Shown here: positions 33,229 to 41,515 of the stretch, piece after piece | How the letters are laid out: every line of letters begins with the position of its first letter | Position numbering within the stretch: the stretch's first letter is position 1 | Source: Mesostigma viride | Taxonomy: Eukaryota > Streptophyta > Mesostigmatophyceae > Mesostigmatales > Mesostigmataceae | Assembly (NCBI GenBank): GCA_009746045.1 | Contig: RPFO01000667.1 | Location: 7,445,546 to 7,509,545, forward strand | Length of the DNA: 64,000 bases | Reading direction: 5' to 3' | Program-made: the position numbers and the translations under genes | Notes under the pieces: model-generated | Databases searched by the model: none | What the model was told of the DNA's origin: nothing | The model's input: only the letters and a program-made list of their open reading frames with translations

Positions 33229-33411
33229 ACTCAAACCACGAGAACGGACTGAGTTTGGGTATCTTTGTGCGCCTGGCAGTAACTAGCCAAATAACATTTT
33301 CTGGCCCACCCTTGGAACCAAGCATGCTTTTATATCAAATAATGTTTGGGAAATTTGGTTGGTCACATATCCATGCCCTACACCTGCTAAAAATAGCACC
33401 CCCCTCAGGGG

Positions 33412-33416
33412 GGTAC
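33412..33416. repeat. Target-site duplication of copia-like element, left
   Basis: GGTAC lies immediately before AGTTAG of the 5' LTR. The same GGTAC follows the 3' LTR at 41076-41080. Confidence 0.8.
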
Positions 33417-33888
33417 AGTTAGTCTCCATGCTTTGCTGTAGACTAAGTCTCAAAGGCATTGTGAATACAACGTATGAATAAGCCTTGTAAACCCACGTTG
33501 GTATGCGAATATAAATACCACGTGGGCTATGCAGATAGGGATGCTAGTCGAGTCGCATACGTTTCCCTAGATAGGTACTTTGGGTACTGAGGTACGTGAC
33601 AGATGTCAGTACCCAGTATACGTAGTGTCCTGTCATTGGACGGTACTAGAGTATCCTAGATAGGGACCGTACTGCAGCGTGCATTGATCTGTGATCGCAC
33701 GATGCAGTGACTAGGCAGCTACCTGTCATCGTGCGGCCTCGGGCCAACGGTCTGCACCCAACGGTCACTGGCGGCGCAGCCGGTGAGAGGAACGTTGATA
33801 AAGGGTAAACCTATTTTCTAATGAACCAAGCAATTCATTGCTCACAGCTTCAGTGTTCTCAAGCAATATATCCCACCGCATTCTAACT
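33417..33888 (+). repeat. 5' LTR of copia-like element
   Basis: A 472-bp repeat beginning AGTTAGTCTCCATGC and ending CCGCATTCTAACT. It is almost identical to 40603-41075. Confidence 0.92.
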
Positions 33889-33906
33889 TGAATTTTATTT
33901 GCTACC

Positions 33907-36359
33907 ATGGCTATCACGAACAAGAATGTCGCTAAGAAGCTTACCTACAACGAGGATGATGATGGGCAGGATCGGCGGATGCCCAGAGACAACAACAAGA
34001 AGCCGGCTGGCGATGCGGCCATTTCCAAGAAAAAGAAAAAGAACAAAAAGACTCACAATGGTTGCCAGGACGAGGGGACGGCGGCTGCAAAGCCGACCGA
34101 CCTACCCCCCTCCCCTGCGAGGCCGGAGGCCGAGACGGCTCCCCCCGGGGAGACCGGCTTACCCTCGACTCCGGCGGCCGCCCCAGCCGCAACCACGGCT
34201 GGCGCGGCCATGGCTGCGGAGACCTCGGTGGTAAACCCCACTGAGGCTCCACAGTCCGGCCCCACGTTGCCATCTCTTCGGGAGCGTATGCCCCGTCAGA
34301 CGGCCTCGGTGGCACCGGACGGGACGATTACCTTTCGTCCCGCCACATCAAACCTTAATGTCCCTTTCGCCCAGGGACATAACCACATTGAGCTAACGTT
34401 TGGGCGACCCTCTGCGTCCCTTCTTCGCAAGAAGAAGGACATGGAGAGTATTAAACTCGCACGGGTGGTGCGAAAACCTGTGGAACCCATCGCCGGACAA
34501 CCAATGTCCGACGATGAGGTATCCGACACTGCCAGTCTCCCCGATGGGGAGACTGAGATCAATCTTACCCCAGCGCTCCTGGCGGTCGAGCAGGCCGCGC
34601 TGGTGGCAAATGAAGAACGCCGAGCGCGGCAGCGGGACCGAGAGGTCCGCCGAGAGGCGGCTTTTCGGCTCGCCGCTAAGCGGCAAGAATATGAAGAGGA
34701 AGCCGCCCGTCGCCTGGCTACCCACCAGGCGATGGCGGACGCGTACCGCGAGGCCACCCAGCGGTTACGTGACCTCTTAAAAAATGCTGACTATCCCATG
34801 GACTATGCGGACAGTCAAGACCTGGCCGAGCTTGCTCGGTCAGCACACTTTAAAACCATGTCCTCCATCACCCAAGCCAGGGTCACGGAGGCCATCTTGG
34901 CCAAACATGGGGTGGTAGCTGAAGAAGCCCCCCCGCTGGAAACCACCAGCAAGAAACCCTCTCCCCCCCAACCCCTGCAGTACAAGGAGGGACTGCTGGC
35001 CCTGGGCGCGAGGAAGGGCAAAGAGGCGGACTGTCCAGTCCGGCCTGCTATGATCATGGGAGAACCACTCCCTGACATACCCGAGGATGAGGCTGCCTTT
35101 CAGGCAGCCCTCCGGGAGCATGAGGTACGCAAGGAGATGAAGCGTCTCATGCGGGAGGAGGCCAGGAGGAGAGCAGAGGCAGACACCCCTGCCCGCCCCT
35201 CCACCGATGGGGCTGGACCCAGTGGGGTTACCCGGACACCCCCGGGCTCCCCCAGGGCCACCATGACCCCCCCTCCCCCTCCCCCACCACCCCAGGTTCG
35301 CCCTGTGGGTTGGGGCCCCCTCCCAAACCAGGGGGGGTGGCCAGGACCCCAGGAGGCCCTGGGGGGAGGTGCAGAGGTGCCACAGGCACCCAACAGGCCT
35401 GCTGAGGCCCCCCCAAGGAGCGGGGATGTCCTGGAACAGCTCGCCATTCTCCAGGCCCAGCTGGCCTCGTTGCAAGATCAGCAGTTAACAGCTAACCAGC
35501 TGCAAACTGTCGAGGGCCTGCGCGCCCTGATGTCGCGGTATGAGCGGGGGACCATCAACCTGGACCCCACCCGCCTGCAACAAGCAACCGACGGCTTCTT
35601 GAGGGCCAACCCCCCTCTCACAGGTGTGTTTAACCCTCATAAAAAGGAATCCAAAATCAATATTGCTGGCTTGCCTGAGGGTCACACTGTTGAACAAGCT
35701 AAGCAATTTGTTTTTGCTTTGGAGTATGGGATGGAAGGTCTTAACCTTAGACATCAGTTTAAGGCTCTCAGGGCCTCCTCCACATTCCATCAATCATCTC
35801 CTGCAATCAGAGCATTGATTCAAACCTATCAGGAACGTACCCTGACACCTGAAGCAGCCATTGAACAGTGGCCTACCTTTATCACTGATCTGAAACAGCT
35901 AGTGCTTACCAATAACCACATGGAAGCAGTAGAACGTTTCAACTGGCTTGCTGCATATAAGGTGAACAAGAATAACCTCTCTGGGGATGCAAAAACATAC
36001 AGGGTAATGATTGAGAAAGACCTTGAGCTTCTCAAGCTCCAACCAAGGTATCTCATCCACACCTGGCTAACAAAAGCTAATTTGCAACCTTCTGTCCTGG
36101 CTACCCTGCTTACAGGCCTCAAGTCCCTCTGGGACAACTTCAGAGCTGCCATGCTCTATATCGAGGAGGCAGTGGACCCCCTGGGTACTGGCAACAACCA
36201 GGCCCAGGACCCCAAGGTCCAGGGTGTCCAAGGCCACAAACGCAAGGGGCAGGCCAGCCAGGGGGGGCACCCAAGACCCACAAGTCCTCCCACCAAGGGG
36301 GCAGTGGCTCTCAGGGGCGTGGCAACACGTGGCACCGTGTGCCCCTGCATGGCAACCCC

Positions 36360-36390
<31 letters not shown>

Positions 36391-36484
36391 GGTCCCAGCA
36401 GGGCAACAATAACAACAGGTCCCAACAGGGCCAAAACAACAACAACAACAGGTCCCAGCAGGGCCAGAACCGGTCCCAGCAGGG

Positions 36485-36515
<31 letters not shown>

Positions 36516-36543
36516 CAGCCTGGCAACCCTGGGGGGTCCATAA
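33907..36543 (+). CDS. Gag of copia-like element
   Basis: The ATG at 33907 has a good context (ACCATGG). The first 500 residues are low complexity: a Lys-rich patch (KKKKKNKK), Pro/Ala-rich stretches and an Arg/Glu-rich coiled coil (RRARQRDREVRREAAFRLAA). Residues about 530-760 look like a capsid domain (ESKINIAGLPEGHTVEQAKQ, QTYQERTLTPEAAIEQW, YLIHTWLTKANLQ). After the G7 run at 36261 this frame turns into a Thr-rich sequence and stops at 36541. The sensible continuation (Asn/Gln-rich, then the zinc knuckle) lies in the -1 frame, so the functional Gag probably ends in the next ORF. Confidence 0.8.
36261..36267 (+). other. G7 run at the frame change, possible -1 slip site
   Basis: The reading CAG GGG GGG stays in the gag frame. 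Slipping one base back gives GCA CCC AAG and enters the frame with the zinc knuckle and integrase. G GGG GGG fits the heptamer pattern for -1 frameshifting, but a one-base deletion or base-call error gives the same result. Confidence 0.45.
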
Positions 36544-37979
36544 GGTGCCTGAGGTGCTTCCAACGAGGGCACGCACGGCACAACTGCCCCAACAACGACT
36601 CCCTGGCCAACGGGGTGGATCTCTGCCCGGGCTGCTGGCACGCACGTCATCCCCTGGGGCCTCCAGGCAGCCGTTGCAACAGGCCTCGCTACCCAAATCA
36701 ATGTGAGTTCACTCACCTTATGTACTCTGAGGATGATGATCTCATTACCATTGGGGATGGCAACCAGGGCATAATTGATTTTGAGGCAGCAACCTTACTG
36801 TCCTCCCAACACCCTGTTCTGGAACCTTACATAAAAGCACTAACCCCTACTGTTGACAACTCCATAGATATCAAGGAGCTTGCTCATCAGCTGCACCTAG
36901 CCATGGGTCATGAAACAGTGGCTGAGGAACTGGCCAGACGGCTGGGGGGTAGTAGCATGGGAAAACAACTCAGGAATGCAGTAAAACTGGCTAGACAACA
37001 CTGTCAAGAATGTCAGTTCAATAGCCCCAAACCTCAAAAATGGCATACTGCAACTCCTTCCACCAATAGGGGCATGATAGTGGGGGATGTGATGCACATC
37101 AACAAAGATGTCCAACCCTACCTGATCCTAAAAGACTCATGGTCCAGGTTCACAGTAATGGAACCCCTACCTGGCATGTCTGCAGGGCAGCTACGTGTTG
37201 CACTCATGATTGCTTTACCCAGATTCTACCCAGTTGACAGAATTTTGCTTGATCAACAATTTTCTTGTCTGACTGACCTGGAAGGGTGTGAAGCAATAGA
37301 GATTGCTGGGCTGGAAGATCATGAGGGTCAGGGGGTCATTGAAAGAACCATCAGATCTGTCAAAACCCTACTAGCCAAAAATCCTTCCAAGGATGCTACT
37401 TCAGGGGTCTATTGTGACAGGGCACTCTGGTGTCATGAAATGTGCACAACCCTAAACATGAGACCTGTCTTGCATGCCACGTGGGGTGAAGTAATCCCAG
37501 CAGGCCTGCAGGCAGGTGTATATCCCCCAGAGGTGATAGCACTGTACAACACTGCACGTGCACAAACCTCAGCAAAACTGGCAGAAAAAGATAAAACCCA
37601 TTCCAGGCCAGTATTCCAAAAAGGTGATCAAGTTCTCTATTACAAGGAAAACAGCTTTGGTAAGGTTGGAACTTGGCTAGGTCCAGTTACCATCCGTGGA
37701 TTTACCAAAAACAGCAAGACCGTGGAGGTCAAGCACAATATCAATGGGAAGCGTCACAGGGTGAGCTGTCATAGAATTAAGAAGTATTATTCTCCCATGG
37801 CAGACGTGCCTGGGGAAGAGTCTTTAAGCATGGACTCACTACTTCTATCTGGCAACTCCAGCATGCCCAGCAGTAGCTCTGAGCCACCAATTACTGCTGT
37901 TGACAGCACCACAGCACCCTCTGTGAACCTTCCACCCTCAGTGAAGCCAGGCCCACTTCACAACCTGGGGATTGCTTAA
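36262..37979 (+). CDS. Gag zinc knuckle and integrase of copia-like element
   Basis: After an Asn/Gln-rich tract built from CAA repeats and RSQQG units, the CCHC knuckle CLRCFQRGHARHNC appears near 36,548. The integrase follows: zinc finger (HQLHLAMGH and HCQEC), then catalytic Asp at 37085 (GDVMHIN), Asp at 37251 (LLDQQFS) and Glu at 37341 (GVIERTIRSVK), with normal spacing. A C-terminal basic domain (GDQVLYYKENSFGKVGTWLG) comes before the stop at 37977. No protease motif lies between knuckle and integrase. The order Gag-integrase without protease is not the usual copia plan. Confidence 0.8.
36357..36515 (+). repeat. CAA-repeat tracts
   Basis: Several runs of CAA, separated by units coding for RSQQG, give a poly-Asn or poly-Thr protein depending on frame. 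Length changes here come in threes and do not shift the frame. Confidence 0.85.
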
Positions 37980-40228
37980 CCAGGCACGAGGTAGCTGGGT
38001 TGGAAGCATTAGCTCAGCCCCAAGGCACCAAATTGTCTGCCAACCCTCCCGCTCTGAGGTCAAGATTGGCAGTCGCCTTGCAAGCATTACACAGGTCACA
38101 TAAGCAACAAGCTGCTGTGGCCGCAGGGTTGGCAAAAGTCTCAGCTGTGTGCACTAGTCAGGACCCCTGGACCCTGGCAATAGACACTCAGGCACAGGTC
38201 AGTGTGATCAGTGCACAAGCCATCCCTGGTCTTGAGATTGCACCTTCATTTTGGGCACGGGTGCAGGATTTCTCAGGCCAAAGCTCACTGGATGTAGTGG
38301 GACAAGTGATGCTCCCTATACTTGGTATTCAGACACCCTTCCAGGTGGTGGAGGGGTACTCTGGTAACACCTTGTTGGGGGAACCTTTTGTATCCTATCC
38401 TGGGGTGCTTATCTCAGCTAATGAGCTCAGTGTCACAGGGGTGGGTGCAGTTCCTCTGGACCACTTTAAAATCCCTCTCTCCAGTATTGTCCCTGGTATG
38501 GATGCTGTCATCAAGGCAGTCAACACTCAGTATGCACCAGGGGAGATCCCTGATCTGGACAAGTTAGTGCACAGCCAGTTCCTCCATCCCTCAGCCTTTG
38601 GGCTGGGTAAGTGGGACATAGCCATGCACTCACCCCACCAAATCTCCCACGTCATACAAGAATGCAAAACACAAAAAGGGTTTACCAAGTGGCTGATGGC
38701 CATTGTCCACCAAGCCAGGCAGGAATGGGTCCTGCCCAACCCCAAAAACCCTCAATACAAACCGCCTGTCACCCCTTCATGGGACGTGCCAGAGGGAGCC
38801 AAAAAGCTCAGATTAAAATTTGTTCTCAAACAAAAACCACAAAAAGTGGGCTCCCCAATCTTCCATGCCAGACCATGTGTCACAGAATTAAAGGGGACCT
38901 CCACACTGCCAAAAGGGGAAACATACACACCTGGGCTGCAACAAACCTCACTCAGGATCATGCTCTCCCTCTTCCTCCACAACCTCAATGCAGGCCAAGA
39001 CTATGTCTGCAAAGCCACTGATATTAAAAGGGCCTTCCTCAGGGGGGACCCAGAAAAGGCTGAATCTGTGTGGAAAGGGAAGGTGTACGTGGTAGACACC
39101 CCAGCTGTGTGGAAACCTTATATTGATGAGCCCCACCTTATCATCAACATTGGGGTGGAAGGGCTTGTCAGTGCCCCAAAAATTTTCAGAGACTCAGCAG
39201 AGGAAGTATTCAAAAAGCTCAAGGCCACGTATGATGACCTGGACCCATGCTTTTTTGTTGTACCCACCCCCTCTGGACTGCTGTTCTTTGTGTGGCATGG
39301 AGATGACCAACTCATTTGTGGGCCTAGAGCTGAGGTGGAAACCTTTATTCAGCAGGTCCAGGAATCATATGAGATTGGCAAACAGGTGGAATTGAGCACA
39401 ACCCCCATCCAGTTCTGTGGCATCATGTTGCAGCTGCATAGGCAGCCAGATCAGTGGGTCTGCTCTCTCTCCCCTCCTGCAGAATATATCCAAGATTGTC
39501 TAGATCTGCTGCAGGACAACTACCTCCCCTTACATATGTGTGCCACTGTTCAGGGCAAACTGGGGTGGTGGTCAGCCATCTGTGGGGCTCCCTTAGCTGT
39601 CATCAGCAGGGTCACCCATGATGTTCTAGTCAAGATCAAATGCAGTCACATCAGGAAGTTGGTCAATGACTGTCCCCCCCTCATCCTCCATGGCCTGAAT
39701 CTGATGGAAGACATCCACATCCAATGTGTCATGGACAGCTCCATGGAGAGCAGAACAATCAATCAGATGGGGGCACGGGAATCAGGGCTGTTTTTTCTCA
39801 CCAACAGGTCAGATTACATGTCCCTCACTTCCTGGTACAGCAGGCTACACCGCAGAAAACCTGGCAGCAGCAACTCAGCTGAATGTCGTGCTGTGGTGTC
39901 TGCTGCATTGCATGCTCGTTCCCTGCAGCACATGCTCACCTGGCTACAAACCCAGGCAGGCAGCACATGCAATGTCATCTCACATCTCTATACTGACAGC
40001 CAATCTGTGATCAGTTTTCTAACCAAGAAATCTGTCTCTGCTGCTGTCCACACTGACTTGGATTGGGTGATCCTCAAACAGGAGGCCACCTATTTTTCCA
40101 GCTGGACTCATGTGGATGATGAGGACAACCCAGCAGACGCTCTCACGAAGCTGCGGGATGCTGCTGGCCAACAGTACCAGCTCCTCTTTCAGAACATGAA
40201 CCCCTATGATATCAGAGTCAGTGTTTGA
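37979..40228 (+). CDS. Protease-like, reverse transcriptase and RNase H of copia-like element
   Basis: The frame is -1 relative to the integrase ORF and has no obvious ATG at its start. First, AIDTQAQVSVISAQAIPG (near 38,180), with FSGQSSLDVVGQVMLPILG and LLGEPFVS later, matches a retropepsin, except that the usual Gly of DTGA is Gln. Then RT: CKATDIKRAFLRGD with catalytic Asp, and FVWHGDDQLICG where copia RTs have YVDD, so both Asp are kept. The RNase H ends in SSNSAECRAV-like and DEDNPADALTKL motifs typical of copia elements. Active-site changes in the protease make its activity uncertain. Confidence 0.8.
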   Translation, partial: TRHEVAGLEALAQPQGTKLSANPPALRSRLAVALQALHRSHKQQAAVAAGLAKVSAVCTSQDPWTLAIDTQAQVSVISAQAIPGLEIAPSFWARVQDFSGQSSLDVVGQVMLPILGIQTPFQVVEGYSGNTLLGEPFVSYPGVLISANELSVTGVGAVPLDHFKIPLSSIVPGMDAVIKAVNTQYAPGEIPDLDKLVHSQFLHPSAFGLGKWDIAMHSPHQISHVIQECKTQKGFTKWLMAIVHQARQEWVLPNPKNPQYKPPVTPSWDVPEGAKKLRLKFVLKQKPQKVGSPIFHARPCVTELKGTSTLPKGETYTPGLQQTSLRIMLSLFLHNLNAGQDYVCKATDIKRAFLRGDPEKAESVWKGKVYVVDTPAVWKPYIDEPHLIINIGVEGLVSAPKIFRDSAEEVFKKLKATYDDLDPCFFVVPTPSGLLFFVWHGDDQLICGPRAEVETFIQQVQESYEIGKQVELSTTPIQFCGIMLQLHRQPDQWVCSLSPPAEYIQDCLDLLQDNYLPLHMCATVQGKLGWWSAICGAPLAVISRVTHDVLVKIKCSHIRKLVNDCPPLILHGLNLMEDIHIQCVMDSSMESRTINQMGARESGLFFLTNRSDYMSLTSWYSRLHRRKPGSSNSAECRAVVSAALHARSLQHMLTWLQTQAGSTCNVISHLYTDSQSVISFLTKKSVSAAVHTDLDWVILKQEATYFSSWTHVDDEDNPADALTKLRDAAGQQYQLLFQNMNPYDIRVSV

Positions 40229-40602
40229 ATAAATGACTGGCCATAGCACAGTACACAACCACCACACCCCCTTACCACAGCGATAGCTGCTGGGCGCCAT
40301 AAAATTCAACACATTCGTTGTGGGGTGTGAGTGCTGGCTAGGTCAGATTTGTATCCATTTGCAGCTTGAGGACACAAGCTTTGTATCCATTTACTTAATG
40401 TGTGCTTCAGTACCTGGCCAAACCAGCCAGCTGTGTACACCTTATTTAATGTGCAATATAACACCTGGCCAGAACAGCCAGCTGTAACCAACCTGGCTCA
40501 ACCAGCCATGTCTCTTTTGTACCCCTAATCAACTTAAAAACAATAACAATAATGTTGGGGGTGCAGACCTGCATTAAGAAATAAATAATAAAACAATACT
40601 GG
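40229..40602 (+). other. 3' noncoding region of copia-like element
   Basis: It contains tandem-like repeats of CTGGCCAGAACAGCCAGCTG type. GTTGGGGGTG lies about 40 bases before the LTR, but no polypurine tract directly abuts the 3' LTR (the last bases read AACAATACTGG). Confidence 0.5.
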
Positions 40603-41075
40603 AGTTAGTCTCCATGCTTTGCTGTAGACTAAGTCTCAAAGGCATTGTGAATACAACGTATGAATAAGCCTTGTAAACCCACGTTGGTATGTGAATATAA
40701 ATACCACGTGGGCTATGCAGATAGGGATGCTAGTCGAGTCGCATACGTTTCCCTAGATAGGTACTTTGGGTACTGAGGTACGTGACAGATGTCAGTACCC
40801 AGTATACGTAGTGTCCTGTCATTGGACGGTACTAGAGTATCCTAGATAGGGACCGTACTGCAGCGTGCATTGATCTGTGATCGCACGATGCAGTGACTAG
40901 GCAGCTACCTGTCATCGTGCGGCCTCGGGCCAACGGTCTGCACCCAACGGTCACTGGCGGCGCAGCCGGTGAGAGGAACGTTGATAAAGGGTAAACCTAT
41001 TTTCTAATGAACGAAGCAATTCATTGCACACAGCTCTCAGTGTTCTCAAGCAATATATCCCACCGCATTCTAACT
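40603..41075 (+). repeat. 3' LTR of copia-like element
   Basis: A 473-bp repeat, differing from the 5' LTR at about four places (for example GGTATGTG versus GGTATGCG, and AACGAAGC versus AACCAAGC). Confidence 0.92.
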
Positions 41076-41248
41076 GGTACACTGCCCATGGGGTTCGAGA
41101 CACGCATAATGCATTATGGGCCATTTATTCAAATCTGCTGGCCCTGGCCCTTTGAGAGGAGTTAAATATATTCACAGGCATGCCCAAAATGCATTGGCAA
41201 CATGATATGTCACAAAACTGTGAACGCTAGGTATGAAATGGCCAAAGC

Positions 41249-41278
41249 CAGCTGGCACCGTTATAACGGTGCCAGCTG
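41249..41278. repeat. Perfect 30-bp palindrome
   Basis: CAGCTGGCACCGTT is followed by its exact reverse complement across a central AT pair. It lies in the noncoding part of the piggyBac element downstream of the transposase gene. Confidence 0.9.
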
Positions 41279-41515
41279 ACAGGGGTATAAATGGTAGCAT
41301 AACAACACAAAACTTTATTCCAATTGGCATAAAACAACAAGGGATGCCCAAATGGGCATAATGCACCATACCCAGGTGATAAAACAAGAGACCATGCCAT
41401 ATAACACATGCCAACATGCCGCAAGGGGCCAAAATGGCACTAGCGCGCGCGCGGTATAGCGCATGACTAGCCAAGGGTGTAGCTAGCTGTCAAGGCTACC
41501 TGGCTATATGCCAAA

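Larger units (their letters stand above)
33417..41075 (+). mobile_element. Copia-like LTR retrotransposon with order Gag-IN-PR-RT-RH
   Basis: Two LTRs of 472-473 bp with about four differences begin AGTTAG and end CTAACT, bounded by GGTAC repeats. Between them are three long open frames: Gag; Gag end plus integrase; and protease-like plus RT plus RNase H. The RT and RNase H have copia-type signatures, yet the protease-like domain lies after integrase rather than before it. The termini are not TG..CA, and the start codon of gag lies only 19 bases after the LTR. Confidence 0.88.

Noticed and set aside
33897-33910. Functional host gene starting at 33907
   Set aside because: The frame lies 19 bases after an LTR and leads into a zinc knuckle and integrase, so it is the Gag of the LTR element.
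36311-36716. Minus-strand frames with poly-Cys, poly-Val or poly-Leu
   Set aside because: Products of the CAA repeats read in antisense.
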